NCBI GenBank assembly: GCA_025057975.1
Contig: JANWUV010000009.1
Span: 122,247-186,246 of the forward strand
DNA from: Chloracidobacterium sp.
Lineage (GTDB): Bacteria > Acidobacteriota > Blastocatellia > Chloracidobacteriales > Chloracidobacteriaceae
DNA length: 64,000 nucleotides
Direction of reading: 5' to 3'
Positions 9,881-17,250 of the stretch are shown here, one piece after another; the first letter of the stretch is position 1; each line of letters opens with the position of its first letter. A model generated the notes under the pieces. It had not been told where the DNA came from. It saw only the letters and a program-made list of their open reading frames with translations, and made no database searches. A program made the translations under genes and the position numbers.

Positions 9881-12631
9881 CTAGCCGGTGCTTTTTAGCC
9901 CGCTTGAAATGGCGTTGACGGTCAACAGCAAATCCCTCAGGCACGCTTCGCGGCGCGCCCCGTTGTCTTGCACTCCGCCGTCGCGCCATACCTTCAGCAG
10001 TTCAATCTGCCGCCGGTGCAGCGCGTCCAGACCGGCGCGGCGCAGTTGCATCGTCAACGCCGTCCGCTGCCGACGTTCCGCCAGCGGCGCGCCAAACACC
10101 GTCTCAACCCAGCGGCGCGTCCGGTCAAACTCCGCCAAAATGCTCCCCAAAATGTCCGCGCGCACAGTCGCATCAGGAACAAGCTCGGCGTAGGCCTGCA
10201 TCCAAGCGGCGTCAGCCAAAAGCAGTTGGCTGCCGACGTTCATCAGCAACAGGCGCGTCGGGTACCACTGGAGCGCATCCCGCCGCAGCGCGGCAAACCG
10301 CGCCGGATCGCTGGTCGCCAGCGTTTCCAACGCTGTTCCCACCCCGTACCACCCCGGTAGGAAAAACCGCGCCTGACTCCAGCTAAACACCCACGGAATG
10401 GCGCGCAGGTCGGCCAGCGTCCGTTGCCCCGTCCGCCGCGCCGGCCGGGACCCGATGCGACTCGCTTCAATGGCGTCCAGCGGCGTCGCGTGCGTGAAAA
10501 ACGCCAGAAAGCCGGGCTGCCGCAACAAGGCTTGGTAGGCGTCGCGCCCATATCGCGCCAAATCATCCAGAACGCCTTCCAGCGGATGCGGCGTAGCCAG
10601 CGGCGTTCGGCGCGCGACGGTCACGGCTTCGAACATACCGGCGACCAATAGCTCCAACTCGTAGGTGGCCGTGATGAGGTTGGCGTATTTCTGCGAAATC
10701 GTTTCCCCTTGTTCGGTCAGTCGCAGCTCGCCGGATACAGCGCGCGGCGGCAGGGCGCTTAGAAAGCGGTGCGTCGGGCCAGCGCCGCGACTGGGCGTGC
10801 CACCGCGACCGTGAAAGAAGCGAATGGCGACGCCGTGCGCGCGCCCGACTTCGGCAAGCCGTTCCTGCGCGCGGTAGAGCGCCCACAGACTAGCAATCGG
10901 GCCGGCGTCCTTGTTGCTGTCGCTGTAGCCGATCATCACCTGCTGCGTCGGCGGTCGGTCGGCGCGGTGTCGCCAAGCAAGACTCCGCTGCGTCATGGGG
11001 TGCGTCAAAAACGCCTTCAGAATGTCCGGGCTGCGCGTCAAATCATCGAGCGTTTCAAAGAGTGGGACAACCGGCAACGGACACACTAAGCCGTCAGGCG
11101 TTGTCACGGTCAGCCCGGCTTCGCGCGCTAGGCCATAGACGGCGAGCAAATCCGACGTAGAGCGCGTCATGCTGACAATCAACGCGCCGAGGCCGTCCCA
11201 GCCGTAGGTCTTACCGTGTTCGGCGGCGACCCGCAGCGCCCCGACGACTGTCCGGGCGGCGTCGCCGAGCGGCGCGTCCGGGTGGGCGAACGGTCGGGCG
11301 CGGGTGAGTTCTTCATTCCAGAAAGCGAGGCGACGCGCTTCGTCCCAGGCGGCGTAGTCGCTGTCGCCGCCGGCCGCCGCCAACAACTCGCCGACGGCGC
11401 GTTCGTGCATGGCGCTGTTCTGGCGAATGTCAAGCACGGCGAGGTGAAAGCCGAACACGTCCACCAGCCGGAGCACTGGCCACACATCGCCTTCGCACAG
11501 CCGCCGTGCGCCGACTGCGCACAGCGCCGCGCCCAAGCGCCGCAGGTCGGCCGCCAGTTCAGCAGCCGTATGGTAGAGCGTTCGCGCAGCTTCCGCCGGG
11601 GCATCATCGTTGGGCAGGCGGGCAAGCATGACGTTGACGGCTTGCCGCCACGACTCGTAGGGGTTGCGGGCGAGTGCCGCCCGCAGCGCTGGGTCGTCAG
11701 CGGCTTCGGCTTCGTGGAGGAAGACGCGCAAGTCGTCCGGCGGCGTCCGATGGTGGTCGGACAGGCTCAGGCGCGCAGCCAGGTCGGTCAACCGGCGGCG
11801 CAGCAGGGCGATAGCTGTTCGGCGTAAGGTGAGAAGTGTCTCGCGGGTGATTTCGGGCGTGACAAGCGGGTGGCCGTCGCGGTCGCCGCCGACCCACGTC
11901 CCGAACGTCAGGCGCGGCCACTGCGCCGGGTCGGTTGGACGCATGGCGGCGTCCAGACCGAGTTCGTCCCAAGCTTCCAGCAATCGCCGGTCGAGCCATC
12001 CGACGGCTTCGGGAAGCGTCGTCGTCAGGTAGTGCAGGACGTTGCGCAGTTCGTCGGCGACGGTCGGTTTTTCGAGGTAGATTTCGCCAGTCCGCCACAG
12101 GCGTTCGAGTTCGCGTTTGATGTCGGCGCGGATGGCGCGGCGTTCGTTGGGCGTCCAGACGGAGTTTTCGAGCTTGACGAGCAACAGATACAACCGCCGG
12201 TGGTGTTCGAGGACGGTCGCCCGTTTGGCTTCGGTTGGGTGCGCGGTGAGGACCGGCTCGACGTGAATGGTGGGGAGGCGTGCGGCGATGGCGGCGGCGT
12301 CTTCACCGAGGGTCTGCGCCCGGCGGAGCGCCGCGCCCCACAGCCCCGGTTCGGCGGCACAGCCAGCGCTGGCTTCGAGCGCGCGGCGATTTTGGGCGGC
12401 GGCGTTCTCCTCAGCCATGTTGAGCAGTTGGAACACAATAGAGCAAACTCGGACGAATCGTTCGTGTTGTTCGGGCGGCGGCAGGACGCCGTCGCGGACT
12501 GACAGCGCCGTCACGAGCGTCGACTCGCCGGTTTCTTCGAGCACCTCGCGGAAGCACTCAACCAGAAAGCGGTAATCGCGTTCGGCGCGCGCTAGGTCGG
12601 CCAGCGCGGAGGAAGCGATAGGGATGGTCAT
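9881..12631 (-). CDS. ppc: Phosphoenolpyruvate carboxylase
   Basis: This 916-residue enzyme carboxylates phosphoenolpyruvate with bicarbonate to oxaloacetate, an anaplerotic step feeding the TCA cycle. The active-site histidine segment VLTAHPTEAKR is at residues 128-137. The segment IGYSDSNKDAG and the mobile loop HGRGGTPSRGAGP (about residues 600-615) are intact. The protein ends in TVNAISSGLKSTG, matching the conserved C-terminus with its terminal glycine. Length fits bacterial Ppc. AAGGAC about ten bases before the ATG is the likely ribosome-binding site. The first codons and leader of this gene occur again, decayed, near 63.0 kb. Upstream, in the opposite orientation, lies a methyltransferase gene remnant. 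Confidence 0.97.
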   Translation of the reverse strand: MTIPIASSALADLARAERDYRFLVECFREVLEETGESTLVTALSVRDGVLPPPEQHERFVRVCSIVFQLLNMAEENAAAQNRRALEASAGCAAEPGLWGAALRRAQTLGEDAAAIAARLPTIHVEPVLTAHPTEAKRATVLEHHRRLYLLLVKLENSVWTPNERRAIRADIKRELERLWRTGEIYLEKPTVADELRNVLHYLTTTLPEAVGWLDRRLLEAWDELGLDAAMRPTDPAQWPRLTFGTWVGGDRDGHPLVTPEITRETLLTLRRTAIALLRRRLTDLAARLSLSDHHRTPPDDLRVFLHEAEAADDPALRAALARNPYESWRQAVNVMLARLPNDDAPAEAARTLYHTAAELAADLRRLGAALCAVGARRLCEGDVWPVLRLVDVFGFHLAVLDIRQNSAMHERAVGELLAAAGGDSDYAAWDEARRLAFWNEELTRARPFAHPDAPLGDAARTVVGALRVAAEHGKTYGWDGLGALIVSMTRSTSDLLAVYGLAREAGLTVTTPDGLVCPLPVVPLFETLDDLTRSPDILKAFLTHPMTQRSLAWRHRADRPPTQQVMIGYSDSNKDAGPIASLWALYRAQERLAEVGRAHGVAIRFFHGRGGTPSRGAGPTHRFLSALPPRAVSGELRLTEQGETISQKYANLITATYELELLVAGMFEAVTVARRTPLATPHPLEGVLDDLARYGRDAYQALLRQPGFLAFFTHATPLDAIEASRIGSRPARRTGQRTLADLRAIPWVFSWSQARFFLPGWYGVGTALETLATSDPARFAALRRDALQWYPTRLLLMNVGSQLLLADAAWMQAYAELVPDATVRADILGSILAEFDRTRRWVETVFGAPLAERRQRTALTMQLRRAGLDALHRRQIELLKVWRDGGVQDNGARREACLRDLLLTVNAISSGLKSTG

Positions 12632-12647
12632 GGTGGTTCAGGTCCTT
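12553..12647 (-). repeat. ppc 5' segment, intact copy of a dispersed 95-bp repeat
   Basis: This stretch covers the first 26 codons of ppc and the adjacent Shine-Dalgarno region. It is repeated at 63005-63097 in the same orientation with roughly 85 percent identity by eye and two single-base gaps. Similarity stops abruptly at both ends (after GAGTGCT inside the gene and after the AAGGAC leader). Confidence 0.8.
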
Positions 12648-12677
12648 TTGACACAGCAAGGAACGTAGGAGGACATC

Positions 12678-12868
12678 ATAGCCAACACGCTGGCTGTGCC
12701 GCTGCAACCAGTGCGCACCTTCGGTCGGAACGACGACGGACGGCACAACCTGCTCATTTTCGGCGACAACCTGCAGGTTATGAAGACCCTGCCGGAAATA
12801 AGGCCGGCAAACTCTGCAACGCTGACGGCACACCGGGCGTCCGGCTCGTTTACATTGACCCGCTTCCG
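12678..12868 (+). pseudogene. Remnant of a site-specific DNA methyltransferase (Mod-like) gene
   Basis: AGGAGG at 12667-12672 sits five bases before ATA at 12678, which occupies the expected start-codon position (ATG changed to ATA). The frame then reads ANTLAVPLQPVRTFG and continues to LLIFGDNLQVMKTLPE. The GDNL..L pattern is the N-terminal signature of beta-class/type III (Mod) adenine methyltransferases. Just after this the frame is lost near 12797. In another frame follows NADGTPGVRLVYIDPLP, which matches the catalytic DPPY/F motif region (usually YIDPPF) with the second proline changed. Nothing methyltransferase-like is recognisable beyond about 12870; the expected remaining several hundred residues are missing. 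It is therefore a start-mutated, frameshifted and truncated gene. It lies head-to-head with ppc. Confidence 0.75.
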
Positions 12869-12978
12869 CATTGTCGTAGGCGCATCCGGGACGTGTTGTG
12901 GGCGACGAGTATTTCGCCAACGTGGTGCATCGGTATTCGCTTTGGTGCGCGGCAGACTGTCACCGGCCGCCAGCAGTT

Positions 12979-13512
12979 ATGAAGTTTGTCTGTCACAAGC
13001 TGCCAAACGGCGGCGTTGAAATCCTATCCTCGCTGCCCTTCCTTTCCGACCAAGATTTCCAACACTGGCAACAGACGGCGGCGGCGCTCCTTGCCTACGC
13101 CGCCGCCGACCGTCCCATCTGCCTCATCACCGATGACGAACGCGCCTCCGAGCTTCCCTACGAAGACCTTCTGGAGACGGTCGTCGAAATCGCAACACCC
13201 GCCGGTGACCACTGGCGCGTTGGGTTCGCCGCATCCGCCACCCCTGAGCTTTTCCAGACCATCGTCGAAAGCCCCGAATTCCACTGGGACGCCGTTTGGC
13301 TGACCTTTTTCACGCCGCTGGAGCTTGAGCGGCTGCGCGCCGGACTCGAAACCATCCGCCTTGAGCCGGAGCCGACAGCCGAAATCGAAGTCGTCCTCCC
13401 CATCGGGGACGGCGGCGGGCTGTTGTGGCTGCGTCCAAACCGGCCTGCCGACGCCATCATCAGCCGACTCATGGAGCTTGCCGCCGGCGGTGTCATTTCT
13501 GACAGTCAGTAA
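12979..13512 (+). CDS. Hypothetical protein
   Basis: This 177-residue protein starting MKFVCHKLPNGG is not recognised. It is acidic, rich in leucine and alanine, has no signal peptide or membrane segment, and probably folds as a cytoplasmic alpha/beta protein (the first 90 residues alternate strands and helices; a GDGGGLLWLR turn lies near residue 145). The ATG at 12979 is preferred over an upstream GTG at 12898, because the extra 27 residues run into the methyltransferase remnant; however, no good ribosome-binding site precedes 12979. The gene is convergent with the beta-propeller gene. It may be a surviving neighbour of the lost restriction-modification locus, but there is no sequence evidence for that. 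Confidence 0.6.
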   Translation: MKFVCHKLPNGGVEILSSLPFLSDQDFQHWQQTAAALLAYAAADRPICLITDDERASELPYEDLLETVVEIATPAGDHWRVGFAASATPELFQTIVESPEFHWDAVWLTFFTPLELERLRAGLETIRLEPEPTAEIEVVLPIGDGGGLLWLRPNRPADAIISRLMELAAGGVISDSQ

Positions 13513-13588
13513 TCAAAGGATGACCCTCACAATCCGACGCATACAGCGCCTTGCCTAGGTGATGAGTATGCTTTCTAGGTCGCCGCAG

Positions 13589-15727
13589 TCACGGCTTGAC
13601 CACCAGCACAAACTTTTCGCTCGTCGTGTGCAACGCGGCGTCCAACACCCGTACCGAAACCAGATACTCACCCGGCGCAAGGTTTTGGTAAGTCAAGGTG
13701 AACACCTCACGCGGCGCGTCCAAAACCAAGTCGTCGGGATAGATCAGCGTCCAGTCGTCGCCGTTGAACGACGCCTCAACCGACTTGAGCGGCGCCGTCG
13801 TCGTTACAATCTCCACCCGCAGCTTCGACTCCTTTGCGGCGACGACGACGGGCGAAAAGGTGATCTTCGGAAGGGAGTTCGTAATCACCACCGGCGACAA
13901 CACCTGCGAGGCGGTCAGCGCCAACGCCGGCGGGTTGGAAGCGCCGTCGCTCACCTCAAGCTGAAACTCATATGTCCCATCCGGCAGCGCCTCCGGCGCA
14001 ATCACAAAGAACGGATTGCGCAGCTTGTCGGCCAGCGGCCTCCACGCCGTTTGACCGCGTAATCGGTACGACAACCGGTAGGTCAGCGTATCCCCGTTTT
14101 TGTCCTCGGCCTGCCATTGCAGCGTCCGCGCCCCGCGTTGAAAAACCTTGCGCGGCGGCTGGTTGACCACCACGCCGAATTGCGCCGGATCGAGGCCGGA
14201 AGTCATCACGCCGGGATCGGGCGGCGGGACAACCGCTTCCTGCAACGCAACCCCAACCGGCAACACAGCAAAAGAAGAGATCGTCGGTGCAAGATTTTTC
14301 GGCAGGTACGCTGCGCGCACCGCCGTCACTTCCGCGCCCGGCTTCAGCCTTAAGCGCCACTGCAAAAACCGCGCCTTCGGACTGGCAATCATGCCCCCCG
14401 GCGCCGGCGTCTCCGCCGACCACTCGCTCCACAACGCGCCCGGCGTCTGGGTGTTGCCTGTTCGCGTTTGCACAAAAATCTCACCCGTCCCCTCGACGAC
14501 AATCCGCCCCCACGCCTCCACCACCGCCTTCGCGTCCTGTACGGCCGACGTAAATATCCCCTCGTCCTGCGCCGAGGCGCTCAGCCGGTAGAGCTTCGCC
14601 AGACCGCTGGTGACAATGTAGAGCGTGTCACCGGCGCTGGCTTCCACCGCCGCAATCCGCTCTTCCTCAACTGTCCCCACCAACGTCGCCCGCCCGTCGG
14701 GCGCCACCAAAAATAGCCGCCCCTGCCCGCCAGTCGTGTTGCTTCCCAACCCGACCAACAGGCCGTCCGGCCGGCGCAGCAGGACGGTCGCCGTATCAGT
14801 CGCCGTCCAGACGGCAGTTTGGCGTCCGTCCATCTCTAGCCGGTAGAGCGTTGTTCCCCCGGACGCCGGACGCAACGCCCCTGCGCCGCCACCTTCACCC
14901 TCACTCGCCGTTGTCTCCGTCGCCGTCCCCGAACTCCCGCCCCCGGACGCCGCTGGTTTCCCTTCCCCAATCCCCAGCGCAAACACCGTACCGTCGGGCG
15001 ACAACACCAGCCGCCGGATTTCACGGGATGGCGCGTCAAACACCGCCGTCGCCCTGCCGTCGGGTGCAATCCGAATGACTAACCCACCGGGATCCGTCCC
15101 TACCCAGATCGCCCCGTCCGCCGCCGTTGCCAGCGCCGTGACGTTGAACTCATCCGTCGTCAGCAGTGATTTGACGGCCGTCGCCCCGCGAGCAAGCGCA
15201 AAGACGCCGCCTTTCGCGCCGGTCGCATAGACGAGCGTTCCGTCCGCCAGGCAACCCATCGCCCAGATGTACTTCTCCGGTGGGTCGTACACCACGCGAA
15301 ACCCCTTCTCGCCGGTCAACTCGTAAATCTTCCCCTCTGGCGAGGTCGCAGCAAACACGCTGCCCTTGCCGTCCGTCGCCAACGCCGTCACGTCCAGCTC
15401 TTCAAAATCAGCGACGAGCTTCGTTGCACCGTCCGCGCCGACTCTAAACAGCTTGCCGTCATGGCCTGTGCCGATATAGACCTCGCCGCCGACCAACAGG
15501 CTACAGAGGGCAAAGGGCTGTTGCGTATCGCCGACCAGCTTCGGCGTCGGTGCCACGCGCAAAATACCGTTATCAGACACAGATAACCCCACCAACCGTC
15601 CCGCCAGATAGTCCTCCTTGCGGGTCACCTCCCAAAACGCCGTCCCCTCGGCGTAGAGGGGCGTCGTCCACAACCAGCACAACGCAAAAACCGCCGGAGC
15701 GGTGAGGATCGTTCTTCGTTTCAGCAT
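13589..15727 (-). CDS. Exported beta-propeller (WD40/SMP-30-like repeat) protein
   Basis: The protein has 712 residues from the ATG at 15727. The start was chosen because MLKRRTILTAPAVFALCWLW..AEG is a good signal peptide with cleavage near residue 25, and because this ATG overlaps the upstream acyltransferase stop as ATGA. Residues about 60-430 contain repeated units such as DVTALATDGKGSVFAATSPEG and NVTALATAADGAIWVGTDPGG, each ending in a short GTG-D type hairpin. These are blades of a beta-propeller like those in sensor or ligand-binding domains. Residues about 440-712 look like immunoglobulin/Y_Y_Y-type beta-sandwich modules (YRLSYRLRGQ, TYEFQLEVSDGASNP, GEYLVSVRVLDAA). No kinase or catalytic domain follows, so it resembles the detached periplasmic part of a two-component sensor. 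Function is unknown. Confidence 0.75.
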   Translation of the reverse strand: MLKRRTILTAPAVFALCWLWTTPLYAEGTAFWEVTRKEDYLAGRLVGLSVSDNGILRVAPTPKLVGDTQQPFALCSLLVGGEVYIGTGHDGKLFRVGADGATKLVADFEELDVTALATDGKGSVFAATSPEGKIYELTGEKGFRVVYDPPEKYIWAMGCLADGTLVYATGAKGGVFALARGATAVKSLLTTDEFNVTALATAADGAIWVGTDPGGLVIRIAPDGRATAVFDAPSREIRRLVLSPDGTVFALGIGEGKPAASGGGSSGTATETTASEGEGGGAGALRPASGGTTLYRLEMDGRQTAVWTATDTATVLLRRPDGLLVGLGSNTTGGQGRLFLVAPDGRATLVGTVEEERIAAVEASAGDTLYIVTSGLAKLYRLSASAQDEGIFTSAVQDAKAVVEAWGRIVVEGTGEIFVQTRTGNTQTPGALWSEWSAETPAPGGMIASPKARFLQWRLRLKPGAEVTAVRAAYLPKNLAPTISSFAVLPVGVALQEAVVPPPDPGVMTSGLDPAQFGVVVNQPPRKVFQRGARTLQWQAEDKNGDTLTYRLSYRLRGQTAWRPLADKLRNPFFVIAPEALPDGTYEFQLEVSDGASNPPALALTASQVLSPVVITNSLPKITFSPVVVAAKESKLRVEIVTTTAPLKSVEASFNGDDWTLIYPDDLVLDAPREVFTLTYQNLAPGEYLVSVRVLDAALHTTSEKFVLVVKP

Positions 15728-16707
15728 CAGTCGTTTCCCAAGGTCATCAGAGTCGCGTCGTCGGCGACAGCCGGCGACATCACCGCCGCCGGTTGGCTTT
15801 TCCACCGGCGATGAATCCAAAGCCACTGATCGGGATGGCGCCGGACAATCGCCTCCCAGCGGCGCGTTAGTCGCGCCGTGTTTTCCCGAACATCAAAATC
15901 CTCATCCGCCGTCCGTACTAGCGCTGGCGGCGGCTCAAAAATCAGCCGATGCCGTTTGCGGGCAGCGTCCCAAACCAGATAACCAAGGACGACTGCTGCG
16001 CCGGTTCGCCGCGCCAGCCGCGCCACCAACGGCGACGTACTGGCCGGACGGCCGAAAAACTCACAGAATACGCCGTGCTGCGGTTGAACATGGACATCCG
16101 CCAGAATGCCCACTGTTTCTCCACGCCGCAAAGCGGCGACCAACGCCCGCAGCTCGCGGTGCTTGGACAGCAGACGGTTGCCGCTTCCTGTGCGGTAGCG
16201 CGTCACAAGCGCATCCACCAGTGGATTGTCAATCGGACGCACCAAAATCGTCAGCGGATGACCATATAGCGCGTGGGCGTAGGCGCTGAGTTCCCACGCC
16301 CCAAGGTGTCCGGTGAAAAAAATCACGCCGCGGCCCTGCGCCCGCGCCGCTTCAAAGTATTCAAAACCCTCATACTCGACCAATTCAGCGATATTTCCTG
16401 CGTGCAGTTTGGGAAATTGGGAAAACTCGCCGAGCAAGCGGCCTAGATTCGCCACGCACCCCCACCACAACCGCCGGCGTGCGCGCGCCGACAAATCGGG
16501 AAAGGCTAACGCCAGATTCTCCAGCCCAACGCGCCGCAGGCGCGGCAAAGCCAACGCTAAGATTCCCGCCGCTGCGACGCCTAGCCCCCGCGCCCACCGA
16601 TGCGGCAGCACACCTAAACCACGCAGGATCGCTGTCACCGCCAGCGCCTCAATGCGCCGCCGAACCGCAGCGGACGGATTGACAGTCGCGGACTCGGTCG
16701 TTAGCAT
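15727..16707 (-). CDS. Lysophospholipid/lipid A acyltransferase (LpxL/HtrB family)
   Basis: This 326-residue inner-membrane-associated acyltransferase belongs to the LpxL/HtrB/LpxM superfamily, whose members transfer an acyl chain to lipid A or related glycolipids. The catalytic HX4E-type motif is visible as TGHLGAWE, followed by TILVRPIDNP, then GILADVHVQPQHGVFCEFFG (a variant of the family's DQ segment) and the C-terminal WLWIHRRWK. A hydrophobic N-terminal stretch (about residues 25-60) would anchor it. Its stop overlaps the start of the beta-propeller gene, so both are likely on one minus-strand transcript. The exact acceptor (lipid A, ornithine lipid or other) cannot be read from sequence. 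Confidence 0.85.
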   Translation of the reverse strand: MLTTESATVNPSAAVRRRIEALAVTAILRGLGVLPHRWARGLGVAAAGILALALPRLRRVGLENLALAFPDLSARARRRLWWGCVANLGRLLGEFSQFPKLHAGNIAELVEYEGFEYFEAARAQGRGVIFFTGHLGAWELSAYAHALYGHPLTILVRPIDNPLVDALVTRYRTGSGNRLLSKHRELRALVAALRRGETVGILADVHVQPQHGVFCEFFGRPASTSPLVARLARRTGAAVVLGYLVWDAARKRHRLIFEPPPALVRTADEDFDVRENTARLTRRWEAIVRRHPDQWLWIHRRWKSQPAAVMSPAVADDATLMTLGND

Positions 16708-16760
16708 CCTTTGCCCGATGTGAACGGTCGCTCATCGCCGTTTACGTCGGCGGCCGGTAC

Positions 16761-16835
16761 GGTGGCGTAGCCAAGTGGTAAGGCACGGGTCTGCAAAACC
16801 CTTATTCGTCGGTTCGATTCCGACCGCCACCTCCA
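16761..16835 (+). tRNA. tRNA-Cys (anticodon GCA)
   Basis: A complete cloverleaf is visible. The acceptor GGTGGCG pairs with CGCCACC, the D arm is GCC/GGC, the anticodon loop CTGCAAA carries GCA, and the T arm GTCGG/CCGAC encloses TTCGATT. The discriminator base is T (U73), as expected for tRNA-Cys, and CCA is encoded at 16833-16835. It stands alone between the acyltransferase (divergent) and a small membrane protein gene. Confidence 0.95.
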
Positions 16836-16908
16836 ATCGGACGGCGACGACGCGCCCTCATCTAGCCCAAAGCACCCCCCGGTCCCGACCACCACCGGAA
16901 CTGTTGCC

Positions 16909-17235
16909 ATGGCTCCCGATTTCTTTGTCGCCACCTCCTGTACGCTAATCATCACCGTCATGCTGCTGGCGTTGGCGCGCGTCTCGGCGGTGCGCGTCAA
17001 AAAGGGCGCGAGCCTGTACCGTGCCTCAATCCAGCCGTTGATTTTTATGTCTGGGGTGTTGTTCCTACTGTACGTGGTGAACATGGCCCTGATTCATCTG
17101 CTGATGGCGGTAGGCATGCGCGGCGATGTGGCGTTGTACAGTGTTCTGCTTCTCGACGACGTTTTGGCCTGCACACTCCTGCTGACGATGTTCCGCCGCA
17201 ACGCCCTGCGTCAGGCGGCGAAAACGCTCAAGTAA
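16909..17235 (+). CDS. Small hypothetical integral membrane protein
   Basis: This 108-residue protein is predicted to have three hydrophobic segments (about residues 5-27, 43-68 and 73-95) separated by short basic or polar loops (RVKKGASLYR, RRNALRQAAKTLK). The basic C-terminus would lie in the cytoplasm. No family is recognised. It follows the tRNA gene on the same strand by about 75 bases and is convergent with the diadenylate cyclase gene. There is no strong Shine-Dalgarno sequence at the ATG. Confidence 0.6.
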   Translation: MAPDFFVATSCTLIITVMLLALARVSAVRVKKGASLYRASIQPLIFMSGVLFLLYVVNMALIHLLMAVGMRGDVALYSVLLLDDVLACTLLLTMFRRNALRQAAKTLK

Positions 17236-17250
17236 GTCCACCTTGCAGGT

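Noticed and set aside
12558..12920. Minus-strand open frame of 120 codons covering the ppc start and the methyltransferase remnant
   Set aside because: Its translation has no protein-like pattern; its similarity to a frame near 63.0 kb is explained by the shared ppc DNA segment read out of frame.
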